Assembly (NCBI RefSeq): GCF_001517975.1
Contig: NZ_KQ950183.1
Coordinates: 381,660-445,659, forward strand
Origin: Thermobifida cellulosilytica TB100
Lineage (GTDB): Bacteria > Actinomycetota > Actinomycetes > Streptosporangiales > Streptosporangiaceae
Length of the DNA stretch: 64,000 nucleotides
Direction: 5' to 3'
Shown: in pieces, positions 50,908 to 60,395 of the stretch
Position numbering within the stretch: position 1 is the first letter of the stretch
Layout of the letters: the number at the start of each line of letters is the position of its first letter
Notes under the pieces: generated by a model
Told to the model about the DNA's origin: nothing
Databases searched by the model: none
The model's input: the letters and a program-made list of their open reading frames with translations, nothing else
Program-made: the position numbers and the translations under genes

Positions 50908-50974
50908 CCCCGCTCCGCGCGGCCGACGACGCCCCGGACGCCGTCGGCCGCGGCGTCCTCCGCCGAGGAGGGCC

Positions 50975-51480
50975 GCACCCGGAAGAGGAGAACCGCCCGG
51001 CGGAACCGCCGGCGGGCCTGCCCGTACTCCTGGCCCCGCCGGACCCGAAGACGGTGACCGGGCCCCCGGTGGACCACGGCCGTGCCCCGCCACTGCGGCA
51101 CGGGCCGTCGGCCGCGCCGAAACGCCGGTTCTCCCCGTACCCGGCCGCGAAGGCCGCGGCGGCGCACCGCAGCCGCGCGTCGTCGAAGAGCCGCACGGCC
51201 TCCCCCTCGACCACCGGGGCCAGCCCTTCGCCGGGCGCGGTGCGGCCGGTGGCCGGCACACGGTGCGGAGCGGCCGCCGGGCCGGCGGCCCTGCGCTCGT
51301 GCAGCCCGGCGCACGAGCACAGCGCACCGTCCCGCCGTACCGCCGTCAGCGGGGCGACGTGCAGGCGCCCGCACGCCGCCCCGTCGACGGCCGGAACACC
51401 TCGGCCGACGCCGGCAGGGCGCGCGCCCGCTCCCGGTCGAACGCGGCCGCCCCCTCGCTGCTGTACCCGGCACCCGGCTC
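50975..51480 (-). pseudogene. Pyridoxamine-phosphate-oxidase-fold gene relic
   Basis: Minus-strand fragments follow a PPOX-class split-barrel protein. ARALPASAEVFRPST is in one frame near 51410. A shift brings GRLHVAPLTAVRRDGALCSCAGLHERRA (from GRPHVTPLxAVWxDGALxFCTGxxERKA), then PHRVPATG, GLAPVVEGEAVRLFDDARLR, AAFAAGYGENRRFGAADG and TVFG near 51050. At least one frameshift sits in the conserved STxxPDGRPHV block and intervening residues are missing. Such proteins bind F420, FMN or heme. It is flanked by intact genes. Confidence 0.7.
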
Positions 51481-51606
51481 CCCCGCCGGGGCTGCGCGTC
51501 CCGTCGCGGCCCCTCCCGCGGGCCGCTCCGTGCCCCCCGGGGCGCACCGGCCGACCGTCGGCCGGGGGCCTCGGGCGGGCGGCTTCCCCGCGGGGCCGCG
51601 GCACCG

Positions 51607-53199
51607 TCAGTCCAGGATCGGACGGAGCGCGGCGACCAGCCGCCGCTTCCAGGACACGACGTCGCCCGGCACGTCCGGGTACTCGGCGACGAACTCCGCC
51701 CAGTCCACCTCCCAGCCCATGACCAACGACTCGGTCAGGCCGTCGAACCGGTACTCGGCGTCGGCCAGCACCCGGGCGACCAGCTCGCGCGACGGGAGGT
51801 ACCGCTCGGCCAGCAGCACCGCGTCGTAGAGGTCCTTGCCCTGCGGGTAGCAGTCGTCGTGCAGCCACAGCAGCTTCCAGGCCAGCGACAGCTGCGGGCT
51901 CGCCCCCAGCAGGTGCAGCGCGCCGCCGTCGAGGGTGGGCACCAGCGCCTCGACGGGGGGCTCCGGCAGGTGCTCCCCGAACACGAAGTCGAGCTGGAGG
52001 GTGCCGTCGGGCACCTCCGGGTGGGACCAGCGCAGCAGCATTCGGCGCCCCGGGACGCGGTCGTAGGTCCAGATGTCCTCGACGGCGACGTCGCCCGTGT
52101 CGATGCGGGCCCCCATGAGGGTCAGGGAACTGCCGTGCACCGCCTCGACCAGCCGGTCGAGCAGCTCCGCGGCCTTCGGGTCGTCGACGCCCAGGGAGGG
52201 CGGGACCACCACCCAGTCCAGGTCGCCGGGGTCGCGGGCCGCGCCGCCCACCCACGACGGCATCAGGGCGCTGCCGCGCAGCACCAGGTGGTCGGCCCAC
52301 TCCGCGGCGGACACCAGCCGCAGCAGGTGCTCGCGCACCGAACGGCGCACCAGGCGCCACCGCGCGGCGGTCGCGGGGTCGTCGAAGACCGGCTCCCCCG
52401 CCCGGAACGCGTTGTCGAACTGCTTGGTCGCCGGGTCGAAGACCGGGTACTGGCGGGCCTGCTCCCCGTGGGTGACGGGCTGGTAGGTCGCCGGGAAGCC
52501 CGCGCTGCCCGCCTCGGGGACGCGCCTGCCGGCGGGGCCGGCGCCGTCCGGGGCCCGCCAGGACGTCTGCTCGGGGGTGGACCATCCCGCGTCCAGCGAC
52601 AGCCGGTCGTCGAGGACGACGAACTCCCGCTCGACCTCCAGGACGGCGACCCCCAGGTCCGCCAGGACCGCCAGCAGCTCGTCCAGGCGCCGGCCCGCCT
52701 CCTGGGCGCCGATCCGGTAGCCGCGCTGGGTGACGAACCGCTCGTGCCGTCCGTCGGCGCGCCGCCGCCGGGCGTTGCGCGACAGGTGCGCGCCGTGCCG
52801 CGCCACCGCCCCGCGCACCCGGTCCAGGTCCTCGTCGTCCAGCAGCAGCTTCACGTGGTGCTCGAAGTACTGGTCGGGCCGGTTGGCCACGGCTTCCTCG
52901 TCGGTCTGCGGCACCCCCGGGTTCCACGGCGCCGCCTCGATCTTGGTGCGCACCACCGGCCAGCCGAGCCCGGCCAGTTCGGCGGCGTAGCGCTCGGCGG
53001 CCGCGCGCTGCTCCTCCAGCGAGCCCGAGGCGGTGAAGGTCAGCATCGGCTGGTCGGCGTGGCGTCCCCGGTCCAGCAGGATGCGGGTGTACTTCAGCCC
53101 GCGCCCGGCAGCCCAGCGCTCCAGCTCCTGCTCGTCGCCGCCGCTGAGGGGGGACACCGTCAGATGGGTCTCGAACTCCCCGGTCTGCACCGACATCAT
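51607..53199 (-). CDS. Large protein with AbiEii-like nucleotidyltransferase region
   Basis: 530 residues. ATG at 53199 with GGGAG 6 nt upstream. The C-terminal half resembles the nucleotidyltransferase fold of AbiEii/AbiGii-type toxins: [13 protein letters not shown] (GS near residue 305), DLDWVVVPP with the metal-binding DxD near 325, [10 protein letters not shown] near 405 and a following [31 protein letters not shown], the WKxxxxxxRxKDxxDxxLL block. The N-terminal ~215 residues ([45 protein letters not shown]) form two similar beta-alpha units that I cannot name. No AbiEi antitoxin gene is adjacent. A role in sensing or nucleotidyl transfer is inference. Confidence 0.75.
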   Translation of the reverse strand: MMSVQTGEFETHLTVSPLSGGDEQELERWAAGRGLKYTRILLDRGRHADQPMLTFTASGSLEEQRAAAERYAAELAGLGWPVVRTKIEAAPWNPGVPQTDEEAVANRPDQYFEHHVKLLLDDEDLDRVRGAVARHGAHLSRNARRRRADGRHERFVTQRGYRIGAQEAGRRLDELLAVLADLGVAVLEVEREFVVLDDRLSLDAGWSTPEQTSWRAPDGAGPAGRRVPEAGSAGFPATYQPVTHGEQARQYPVFDPATKQFDNAFRAGEPVFDDPATAARWRLVRRSVREHLLRLVSAAEWADHLVLRGSALMPSWVGGAARDPGDLDWVVVPPSLGVDDPKAAELLDRLVEAVHGSSLTLMGARIDTGDVAVEDIWTYDRVPGRRMLLRWSHPEVPDGTLQLDFVFGEHLPEPPVEALVPTLDGGALHLLGASPQLSLAWKLLWLHDDCYPQGKDLYDAVLLAERYLPSRELVARVLADAEYRFDGLTESLVMGWEVDWAEFVAEYPDVPGDVVSWKRRLVAALRPILD

Positions 53200-53488
53200 G
53201 CACCACTCCCTAAGGTCCGGCGCCCGTGGCGCCCGCGGACGGATCCGCGGCCACGCTACTGGGGAGGCAGGCGCTCCTCCCACCGAATTTTCCGGTTCCG
53301 CGGCGCGGCGGGACCGCGCGGATCGGCGGCCCGCCGGGGGTTTGCCGCCCCCCGCCGGGGATAGTGCGGACGCCGTGACCCGGACCTCGGGCGCACGGAT
53401 CCCGCAGCGGCGCCCGTCGACGACGGCCCCGCCCGGCCCGGGAGCGGGGCGGCCCGCTCCCGGGCCGCAGCCAGCAGACGGAAGGGTG

Positions 53489-55171
53489 ATGACGACAATG
53501 ACCGCTTCGGACGTGGTCCAGCCGACCACCGCGGCGCCCCGGAGACGGCCCAGGGGGTCGGTCATCGCCGCGTGGATGTCCTCCACCGACCACAAGGTCA
53601 TCGGCTACCTGTACATCTCCACCGCGTTCGTCTTCTTCCTCGTGGCGGGGGTCATGGCGATGCTGATCCGCGCGGAGCTGATGTTCCCCGGCATGCAGTT
53701 GATGACCAACGAGACCTACAACCAGTTGTTCACGGTGCACGGCGGCGCCATGCTGCTGCTGTTCGCCACCCCCATGTTCACCGGGTTCGCCAACGTCATC
53801 ATGCCGTTGCAGATCGGCGCGCCCGACGTGGCCTTCCCCCGGCTGAACATGTTCAGCTACTGGCTGTTTCTGTTCGGCGGGCTCATCGTCGTCTCCGGGT
53901 TCGTCACCCCCAGCGGCGCGGCGAGCTTCGGCTGGTTCTCCTACGTGCCGCTGTCGGACGCGGTGCGCTCGCCCGGCATCGGCGGCGACCTGTGGGTGCT
54001 CGGCCTGATCGTCGCCGGCCTGGGCACCATCCTCGGCTCGGTCAACTTCATCACCACCATCGCGTGCATGCGCGCGCCCGGCATGACCCTGTTCCGCATG
54101 CCGATCTTCACCTGGAACGTGCTGTTCACCAGCATCCTGGTGCTGCTGGCCTTCCCGGTGTTCACCGGGGCGCTGGCGGGACTGGCCGCCGACCGGATCC
54201 TGGGGGCGCAGGTCTTCGACCCCTCGCACGGCGGCCCGATCACCTACCAGCACCTGTTCTGGTTCTTCGGCCACCCCGAGGTCTACGTCATCGCGCTGCC
54301 GTTCTTCGGCATCGTCACCGAGGTCGTCCCGGTGTTCAGCCGCAAGCCGCTCTTCGGCTACAAGGGCATGGTGGCCGCGACCGTGGCGATCACCGGCCTG
54401 TCGATGACGGTGTGGGCGCACCACATGTACCCCACCGGCGCGGTGCTGCTGCCGTTCTTCGCCTTCCTGTCGTTCCTGATCGCGGTGCCCACCGGCGTGA
54501 AGTTCTTCAACTGGATCGGCACCATGTGGCGCGGCCAGCTCACCTTCGAGTCGCCGATGCTGTTCGCCGTCGGCTTCATGGTCACCTTCCTGTTCGGCGG
54601 CCTGACCGGCGTGATCCTGGCCTCCCCGCCGCTGGACTTCCACGTCACCGACACCTACTTCGTGGTGGCCCACTTCCACTACGTGGTGTTCGGCACCGTG
54701 GTGTTCGCGATGTTCGCGGGCTTCTACTTCTGGTGGCCCAAGTTCACCGGGAAGATGCTCAACGAGACGCTGGCCAAGTGGCACTTCTGGCTGCTCTTCT
54801 TCGGCTTCCACGGCACCTTCCTGGTGCAGCACTGGCTGGGTGCCGAGGGCATGCCGCGGCGCTACGCCGACTACCTGCCCAGCGACGGCTTCACCACGCT
54901 GAACCAGATCTCCACGGTCGCCTCCTTCGTCCTGGGTGCGTCCACCCTGATCTTCCTCTGGAACATCTGGACCACCCACAAGAAGGCGCCGAAGGTGACC
55001 GTGGACGACCCGTGGGGCTACGGCGCGTCCCTGGAGTGGGCGACCTCCTGCCCGCCGCCGCGGCACAACTTCACCTCGCTGCCGCGCATCCGCTCCGAGC
55101 GTCCCGCCTTCGACCTGCACCACCCGTACGCGGCGGCTCCCGCAGCCGCTGCGGAGAGCGCGAAGAAGTAG
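53489..55171 (+). CDS. ctaD: Cytochrome c oxidase subunit I (aa3 type)
   Basis: 560 residues, twelve helices. Catalytic subunit that reduces oxygen to water and pumps protons. Heme a ligand in [12 protein letters not shown], CuB ligand and cross-linked Tyr in [14 protein letters not shown] (near residue 260), the HH pair in [10 protein letters not shown], the K-channel area, and heme ligands in [14 protein letters not shown] at 53489 has GAAGGG before it; a second ATG follows three codons on. ctaF follows 12 bp downstream and completes the operon. ctaC, which often stands upstream in actinobacteria, is not here. Confidence 0.97.
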   Translation: MTTMTASDVVQPTTAAPRRRPRGSVIAAWMSSTDHKVIGYLYISTAFVFFLVAGVMAMLIRAELMFPGMQLMTNETYNQLFTVHGGAMLLLFATPMFTGFANVIMPLQIGAPDVAFPRLNMFSYWLFLFGGLIVVSGFVTPSGAASFGWFSYVPLSDAVRSPGIGGDLWVLGLIVAGLGTILGSVNFITTIACMRAPGMTLFRMPIFTWNVLFTSILVLLAFPVFTGALAGLAADRILGAQVFDPSHGGPITYQHLFWFFGHPEVYVIALPFFGIVTEVVPVFSRKPLFGYKGMVAATVAITGLSMTVWAHHMYPTGAVLLPFFAFLSFLIAVPTGVKFFNWIGTMWRGQLTFESPMLFAVGFMVTFLFGGLTGVILASPPLDFHVTDTYFVVAHFHYVVFGTVVFAMFAGFYFWWPKFTGKMLNETLAKWHFWLLFFGFHGTFLVQHWLGAEGMPRRYADYLPSDGFTTLNQISTVASFVLGASTLIFLWNIWTTHKKAPKVTVDDPWGYGASLEWATSCPPPRHNFTSLPRIRSERPAFDLHHPYAAAPAAAAESAKK

Positions 55172-55183
55172 GAGGGGAGCAGC

Positions 55184-55609
55184 ATGCGCGTTCAGGCACT
55201 CCTGTTCATGGGGGTCTCCAGCTTCTTCGGTGCGATGGCCGTCATCTACGCCCTGGCGAGCTGGTACTTCGTCGGCGAGATCGAGTGGACCGGTACGGTC
55301 ACCCTGCTCATCGCGATCGGCTTCGGCTGGATGGTCGGCTTCTGGCTGTTGCAGGCCACCCGGCGCAGTGAGCGCTACCACGGCCTGCCGCCGGAGGAGC
55401 GGATCGACGCCGAGATCGACGAGGGCGCGGGCGAGTACGGCTTCTTCAGCCCGCACAGTTGGTGGCCGCTGTTCGTGGCCATGTCGGTGGCCTTCACCGC
55501 GGTGGGCGTCGCGGTCGGCTGGTGGATGGCCGCCATCGGCGCACTCGCGCTCATCCTGACCGTCATCGGCTGGGTGTTCGAGTACTACCGGGGCGAATTC
55601 CAGCACTGA
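55184..55609 (+). CDS. ctaF: Cytochrome c oxidase subunit IV (actinobacterial CtaF)
   Basis: 141 residues with four helices (about 5-30, 38-58, 92-108 and 112-130). The RRSERYHGLPPEERIDAEIDEGAGEYGFFSPHSWWPL loop is the actinobacterial CtaF signature. It is a non-catalytic subunit of the bc1-aa3 supercomplex oxidase. ATG follows GGAGGGGAG. It is the second gene of the ctaDF operon and is closed by a terminator at 55629. Confidence 0.95.
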   Translation: MRVQALLFMGVSSFFGAMAVIYALASWYFVGEIEWTGTVTLLIAIGFGWMVGFWLLQATRRSERYHGLPPEERIDAEIDEGAGEYGFFSPHSWWPLFVAMSVAFTAVGVAVGWWMAAIGALALILTVIGWVFEYYRGEFQH

Positions 55610-55628
55610 CAGCACTCCGGACACACCG

Positions 55629-55660
55629 GGGGCGGCGCCTGCTTGGCCGGGCGCCGCCCC
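55629..55660 (+). terminator. Terminator of the ctaD-ctaF operon
   Basis: An 11-bp perfect stem GGGGCGGCGCC with a 10-nt loop, followed by TTTCGGTATCTTTC. It begins 20 bp after the ctaF stop. Confidence 0.85.
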
Positions 55661-55819
55661 TTTCGGTATCTTTCTGATCACGGGCCAGGTGCGTGTCGAA
55701 AACGTGACACGCGCCGGGGCCCTTTTTCTTTTTTCGCTTGAACTTTTCGGTCAGGCCGCGCGTCCTACCAGCCGCAGAACCATGTTCACCAGAGGAATCA
55801 GATACTGGAGGTCGCACGA

Positions 55820-57175
55820 GTGGAGGGCAGAGCATTCCCGGCGGCTCGCCGTCTCGGGGTTGGATTGGCGGCAGCGAGCCTCCTCTTCACCGTGGCGTGC
55901 TCCGGTTCGGGAGGAGAAGAAGCCAGCGGCGTCAGCAACGAGTCTCCTACGGTAGAGCTCACCATCGTCCCGGCCGACGGGGAGACCGAGGTCGCCCCGA
56001 ACACCCCGGTGACGGTCACCGCGTCCATCGGCACGATCGAAGAGGTCACCGTCACCCAGACCCCCGCCGCCCCGGAGGACGCCGACGCCTCCGCCTCGCC
56101 CGAGGCAGCGGAGACCGAGGAAGCCGAAGAGGCCGGCGCGGGGGAGGTCGACGAGATCACCGGGACCCTCAACGAGGACGGGACCGAGTGGGTCAGCGAC
56201 TGGACGCTGACCCCCGGCAGCACCGTCACCGTCGTGGCCACCGGCAAGAGCCCCGAGGGCGAGACCGCGGAGTTCACCAGTACCTTCACCACCCTGGAGG
56301 CCACCCCCGGCCACCGGCTGGAGGTCCAGTCGAACTTCCCGGTCAGCGGTGACGTGGTCGGCGTGGGCATGCCGGTCATCATCAACTTCGACCTGCCGGT
56401 GGAGAACAAGGCCGCGGTGGAGGCGGCACTGGAGGTCGTCTCGGAGAAGCCCACCCAGGGCGCGTGGAACTGGTTCGGCGACCAGACGGTGGTGTTCCGC
56501 ACCGAGGAGTACTGGGAGCCCTACCAGAAGGTGACCGTCAACATGCACCTGGCGGGCGTGCAGGCTGCCGAGGGGGTCTACGGGATCGAGAACCACCAGC
56601 TCACCTTCGAGGTGGGCCGCTCCCAGATCAGCGAGGTCGACAGCGAGACCCACCGCATGGTCGTCACCCGCGACGGGGAGCAGATCAAGGACTTCCCGAT
56701 CAGCACCGGCAACGCCACCACCCGCGCCTACACCACGACGTCCGGGACCCACCTGACCATGGAGAAGTACCAGCACCTGGTCATGGACTCGGCCACGGTC
56801 GGTATCCCGCCGGGGCACCCGGACTACTACAAGCTGGACGTCAACTACGCGGTCCGCTTCTCCAACAGCGGCGAGTTCACCCACGCGGCGCCGTGGAACG
56901 GCTCGCTGGGCCAGGCCAACCTCAGCCACGGCTGCGTCAACATGAGCACCGCGGACGCCCAGTGGTTCTACGAGAACTCCTACATGGGCGACCCGCTGGT
57001 GGTCACCGGCACCGACCGGGAGCTCGAGGTCGACAACGGCTGGGGCTACTGGCAGCGGTCCTGGGAGGAGTGGCTGGCCAACAGCACGCTGGGCGAGGCG
57101 GACCGTACCGACGAGCCCGGCTCTCCCGGCTCCCCGCACCGTTCTGTCGGGGAGCAGGCCGAGGCCGCCGAGTAG
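55820..57175 (+). CDS. L,D-transpeptidase lipoprotein with Ig-like domains
   Basis: 451 residues. A signal peptide with lipobox TVACS (C27) anchors it outside the membrane. Two Ig-like regions follow (about 40-160 and 160-260), the first interrupted by an acidic Ala/Glu/Ser stretch near 85-115. The YkuD catalytic domain follows: SETHRMVVTRDGEQIKDFPIST and SHGCVNMSTADAQWFY with nucleophile C372 and its His. It forms 3-3 cross-links in peptidoglycan and resists most beta-lactams. GTG at 55820 has GGAGG 8 nt upstream. It is independent of the oxidase operon, which ends in a terminator before it. Confidence 0.95.
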   Translation: MEGRAFPAARRLGVGLAAASLLFTVACSGSGGEEASGVSNESPTVELTIVPADGETEVAPNTPVTVTASIGTIEEVTVTQTPAAPEDADASASPEAAETEEAEEAGAGEVDEITGTLNEDGTEWVSDWTLTPGSTVTVVATGKSPEGETAEFTSTFTTLEATPGHRLEVQSNFPVSGDVVGVGMPVIINFDLPVENKAAVEAALEVVSEKPTQGAWNWFGDQTVVFRTEEYWEPYQKVTVNMHLAGVQAAEGVYGIENHQLTFEVGRSQISEVDSETHRMVVTRDGEQIKDFPISTGNATTRAYTTTSGTHLTMEKYQHLVMDSATVGIPPGHPDYYKLDVNYAVRFSNSGEFTHAAPWNGSLGQANLSHGCVNMSTADAQWFYENSYMGDPLVVTGTDRELEVDNGWGYWQRSWEEWLANSTLGEADRTDEPGSPGSPHRSVGEQAEAAE

Positions 57176-57204
57176 GCCGCACCACCCCGCACCCGAGGAG
57201 CACA

Positions 57205-57235
57205 GAGGCCCCCGCAGCGCTGCTGCGGGGGCCTC
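57205..57235 (+). terminator. Terminator of the L,D-transpeptidase gene
   Basis: A 14-bp perfect stem GAGGCCCCCGCAGC closing a 3-nt loop and followed by TTCCC, 29 bp past the stop. Confidence 0.85.
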
Positions 57236-57573
57236 TTCCCGTCTTCTCCCCGTTCCCTTCCCAGGGCTGGCCTCCCGGGCGCCCACGGGCCGCTGGAGCG
57301 CCTTCCAGGAGGGGCAGGTGGCCGACCGGTCCCGGACGGCGGGGAGGAGCCCTGACGGCGGCCACGGCGCCGGCGGGAGGTCCAGAGGGGCGGGAGCCCT
57401 CGGGGGCTCCGGAAGCCGCCGCCCCGGCCGGAGGGCCCTCCCGCGGCGGCCAGGGGCTGCCCGATCCGCCTCCGTCCGGCAGCGGGAGGGACGGCAAGCC
57501 CGGCAGGGGAGGCGGGGCCGGGCGGCGGGAGGCCCGGCACGGGGCTCTGGCGGCCCTGCCGGGCACACGAGAA
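57236..57573. other. Gap between two terminators of convergent genes
   Basis: About 340 bp, extremely GC-rich, with short direct and inverted repeats such as GGGAGCCCTCGGGGGCTCC. The open frames on both strands translate to Gly/Arg/Pro-rich noise, without start signals. No gene is seen. Confidence 0.6.
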
Positions 57574-57602
57574 GGCCCGGCGGGGAAGAACCCCGCCGGG
57601 CC
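57574..57602 (-). terminator. Terminator of the ctaE-qcrCAB operon
   Basis: A 12-bp perfect stem GGCCCGGCGGGG with loop AAGAA, 37 bp past the qcrB stop on the minus strand. Confidence 0.85.
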
Positions 57603-57639
57603 TCGGCCGTTGCCGTGGCGGCCGCCACGGCGCCTGCGG

Positions 57640-59283
57640 TTAGTGCTGTCCGACCTTCTCCTCGGAGTGCGCGCCGTGCAGGTGGGCGTGCGGCTCCACG
57701 TCCTCGAAGGACACGTTGTCCTTCGTGTACCAGTGGGCCAGGCGGATCCGGAGCTTGCCGAAGAGGCCGCGCGCGGCGGGGGACTCCACGCCGTTGGCGT
57801 CCACGGTCGGCGGGACGGACCGGAAGCCCTGGTACTTGGCGCTCTGGAGCACCTCGACGGTCTCCGGAGAGGACGGCTTGTGGACCTCGACGAACTCACC
57901 GCCCGGGAGCTGCGTGATGGTACCGCTCTCGTACCCGTGCTCCAGGGTCGCGCGGTCCCGGCGTTGCAGGCCCAGGCAGATCCGCTTGGTGATGATGAAC
58001 GCCAGGACCGGTGCCACGAACAGCGAGATCCGGAAGACCCACGTGGTCGTGTACAGGCTGATCTGGAACGTGTGCGACAGGATGTCGTTCGATCCGGCCA
58101 GCCAGAGCACACCGTAGAAGGTGATGCCCGCGACGCCCAGGCCGGTGCGGACCGGAGCGTTGCGCGGCCGGTCGGCCACGTTGTGCGCCCGCTTGTCGCC
58201 GGTGATCCAGGCCTCCAGGAACGGGTAGACCGCCAGGCCGCCGAAGAGCAGACCCATGAAGCCCAGACCCGGGATCAGCACGCCGGTCACCACCGCGTAC
58301 CCGCCGATGTCGAAGTCGAACCAGTCGGGGAACAGGCGCAGCGAACCCTCCAGGAAGCCCATGTACCAGTCGGGTTGCAGACCCGAGGTGATGGACGTCG
58401 GAGTGAACGGCCCGAACAGGTGGATCGGGTTGATCTGCACGAACGCGCTCAGGCCGGCGATGGCCGCGAACGTGAAGAAGAAGAACCCGCCCGCCTTGAT
58501 CGCGAAGCCCGGGAACATCGGCGTGCCGACGACCTGCTTCTCCGTCCGGTTCGGCCCCGGGTACTGGGTGTGCTTCTGGTACCACAGGATCATGAAGTGC
58601 GCCGCGATCAGCGCCAGCAGGATGCCCGGCAGCAGCAGGATGTGCAGCATGTACAGCCGCGGGATGATCGCCTCGCCGGGGAACTCGCCGCCGAACATGA
58701 AGAACGACAGGTACGTTCCGATGACCGGGATCGCCAGCAGCACACCCTGGAAGATGCGGATGCCCATGCCGGACGGCAGGTCGTCGGGCAGCGAGTAGCC
58801 GAAGAGGCCCTCGACGATCGCGAGGGAGAAGATCCCCACGCCGATCAGCCAGTTGATCTCACGCGGCTTGCGGAACGCGCCGGTGAAGAACACCCGCAGC
58901 ATGTGCACGACCAGCGACGCCACGAAGATGAGCGCCGCCCAGTGGTGGATCTGCCGGATCAGCAGACCGCCGCGCACGTCGAAGGTGATGTGCAGGGTCG
59001 AGGCGTAGGCCTCGCTCATCCCCACGCCGCGCAGCCGCTCGTAGGAGCCCTCGTAGGTGGTGTGCGCCATGCTGGGGTTGAACCACAGGGTCAGGAACAC
59101 ACCGGTGAGCAGCAGGATGATGAACGAGTACAGCGCGATCTCGCCCAGCATGAACGACCAGTGGTTCGGGAAGACCTTGCGCAGGTTCTTCTCGCCGATC
59201 TTGGCCAGATGGAACCGGTCGTCGATGTAGTTGCCGATGCCGCGCAACGCCTTGGGCGCCTGCGGTGCCTGGTTGTCGCTCAT
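57640..59283 (-). CDS. qcrB: Cytochrome bc1 complex cytochrome b subunit
   Basis: 547 residues. Menaquinol-cytochrome c reductase core with two hemes b. HHWAALIFVASLVVHMLRVFFTGAFRKPREINW and FSLAIVEGLFGYSLPDDLPSG are heme-binding helices. The long C-terminal extension (about 410-547) beyond the eight-helix core is typical of actinobacterial QcrB, the target of Q203-type drugs in mycobacteria. It overlaps qcrA by 1 bp (TGATG) and is the last gene of the operon. Confidence 0.97.
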   Translation of the reverse strand: MSDNQAPQAPKALRGIGNYIDDRFHLAKIGEKNLRKVFPNHWSFMLGEIALYSFIILLLTGVFLTLWFNPSMAHTTYEGSYERLRGVGMSEAYASTLHITFDVRGGLLIRQIHHWAALIFVASLVVHMLRVFFTGAFRKPREINWLIGVGIFSLAIVEGLFGYSLPDDLPSGMGIRIFQGVLLAIPVIGTYLSFFMFGGEFPGEAIIPRLYMLHILLLPGILLALIAAHFMILWYQKHTQYPGPNRTEKQVVGTPMFPGFAIKAGGFFFFTFAAIAGLSAFVQINPIHLFGPFTPTSITSGLQPDWYMGFLEGSLRLFPDWFDFDIGGYAVVTGVLIPGLGFMGLLFGGLAVYPFLEAWITGDKRAHNVADRPRNAPVRTGLGVAGITFYGVLWLAGSNDILSHTFQISLYTTTWVFRISLFVAPVLAFIITKRICLGLQRRDRATLEHGYESGTITQLPGGEFVEVHKPSSPETVEVLQSAKYQGFRSVPPTVDANGVESPAARGLFGKLRIRLAHWYTKDNVSFEDVEPHAHLHGAHSEEKVGQH

Positions 59284-60395
59284 CAGTCCTCAACTCCAGC
59301 GTCCCAGAAGGTGGGGCCGACCGGGGCGGAGAAGTCTCCGGCCGCGACGAGGTAGCCCTCCTCGTCGACCCTGATGGGCAGTTGCGGCAGAGGCCGGTGC
59401 GCCGGGCCGAAGACCACCTTGGCGCCGTTGGCGGCGTCGAAGGTGGACTGGTGGCACGGGCACAGGATCCTGTGCGTGGTCTGCTCGTACAGGGCCGCCG
59501 GACAACCCACGTGGGTGCAGACCTTGGAGTAGGCGACGATGCCGTCGTGCGTCCACTCAAGCTGCTGTTCGGACATGTCCGGACCGAAGTCCTTGGGGTC
59601 CATCCTGATGAGGATGGTGATCGTCTCGGCCTGGTCGTTCATGCTCAGCCCGTGCTCGGGGTCCTCGACCTCGGGAAGCACGGAGATCATGCTGCCCGGG
59701 ACGAGGTCCTCGGCCCGGACGCGCCGGTTGGTGCCCTCGACGACCAGGTGCATACCGTCCCGCCAGAGCGTCCGCTTGAGCTGGTCACCGGGCAGCGGGC
59801 CCATGTCGCGCAGCAGCACGACCGGGGCCAGCCCCAGCGGCACCATGGCCAGCAGCAGGGTGCGCCGCATCAGCGGGCGCTTGGTGAAGCCGCTCTCGTT
59901 GGCCCCCCGCATGAAGAACTCGCTGAAGGAGCGCTTCTCCTCCTCCGACGAGGGCATCTCGTCGTAGGGCGAGGAGACCTCGTAGTGCGGCAGCACCCGG
60001 CGCGCCCACACGGTCATGCCCGCGCCGATGCTGAAGAGCGCCAGTGCGAGGGTGCCGCCGAGCAGCATGTTCGCCCACTGGGCGGTCTGCGGGTCCGCGA
60101 TGGAGGGTGTGCCGTCGCTGTTGGCCGGGAACATGAAGTAGCTGACGAAGAAGCCGATGCCCGCCAGGAAGGCGAGGAGGAACCACAGCGCGGCCAGGCG
60201 TTCGCCCTTGCGCTGCACCTCCTCGGGACGGACATGGGTCTCCTCAGCCGGGTAGGGGCCCTCGTGTCGGCGGTGCGGCGCGTCCTCGGCGGCGGCCAGC
60301 GAGGCTCCGTCAGAGGCCGCCGGAGTGCCGATGACCCGTTCCCGGGGCTTGTCGGCGCCGGATTCGGCGTCGTGGTGGTTGGTGTTGTCAGTCAT
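59283..60395 (-). CDS. qcrA: Cytochrome bc1 complex Rieske iron-sulfur subunit
   Basis: 370 residues. Three N-terminal helices, as in other actinobacterial QcrA (about 67-85, 108-130 and 176-195). The Rieske cluster motifs are CTHVGC (near 292) and CPCHQS (near 309), whose Cys and His residues bind the 2Fe-2S cluster. It passes one electron from menaquinol to the diheme cytochrome. The ATG overlaps the qcrC stop by 8 bp and its stop overlaps the qcrB start. Confidence 0.97.
   Translation of the reverse strand: MTDNTNHHDAESGADKPRERVIGTPAASDGASLAAAEDAPHRRHEGPYPAEETHVRPEEVQRKGERLAALWFLLAFLAGIGFFVSYFMFPANSDGTPSIADPQTAQWANMLLGGTLALALFSIGAGMTVWARRVLPHYEVSSPYDEMPSSEEEKRSFSEFFMRGANESGFTKRPLMRRTLLLAMVPLGLAPVVLLRDMGPLPGDQLKRTLWRDGMHLVVEGTNRRVRAEDLVPGSMISVLPEVEDPEHGLSMNDQAETITILIRMDPKDFGPDMSEQQLEWTHDGIVAYSKVCTHVGCPAALYEQTTHRILCPCHQSTFDAANGAKVVFGPAHRPLPQLPIRVDEEGYLVAAGDFSAPVGPTFWDAGVED

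Noticed and set aside
53210..55681. 823-codon minus-strand open frame over ctaD
   Set aside because: Shadow of the highly conserved ctaD and ctaF genes; repetitive Glu/Gln/His-rich translation.
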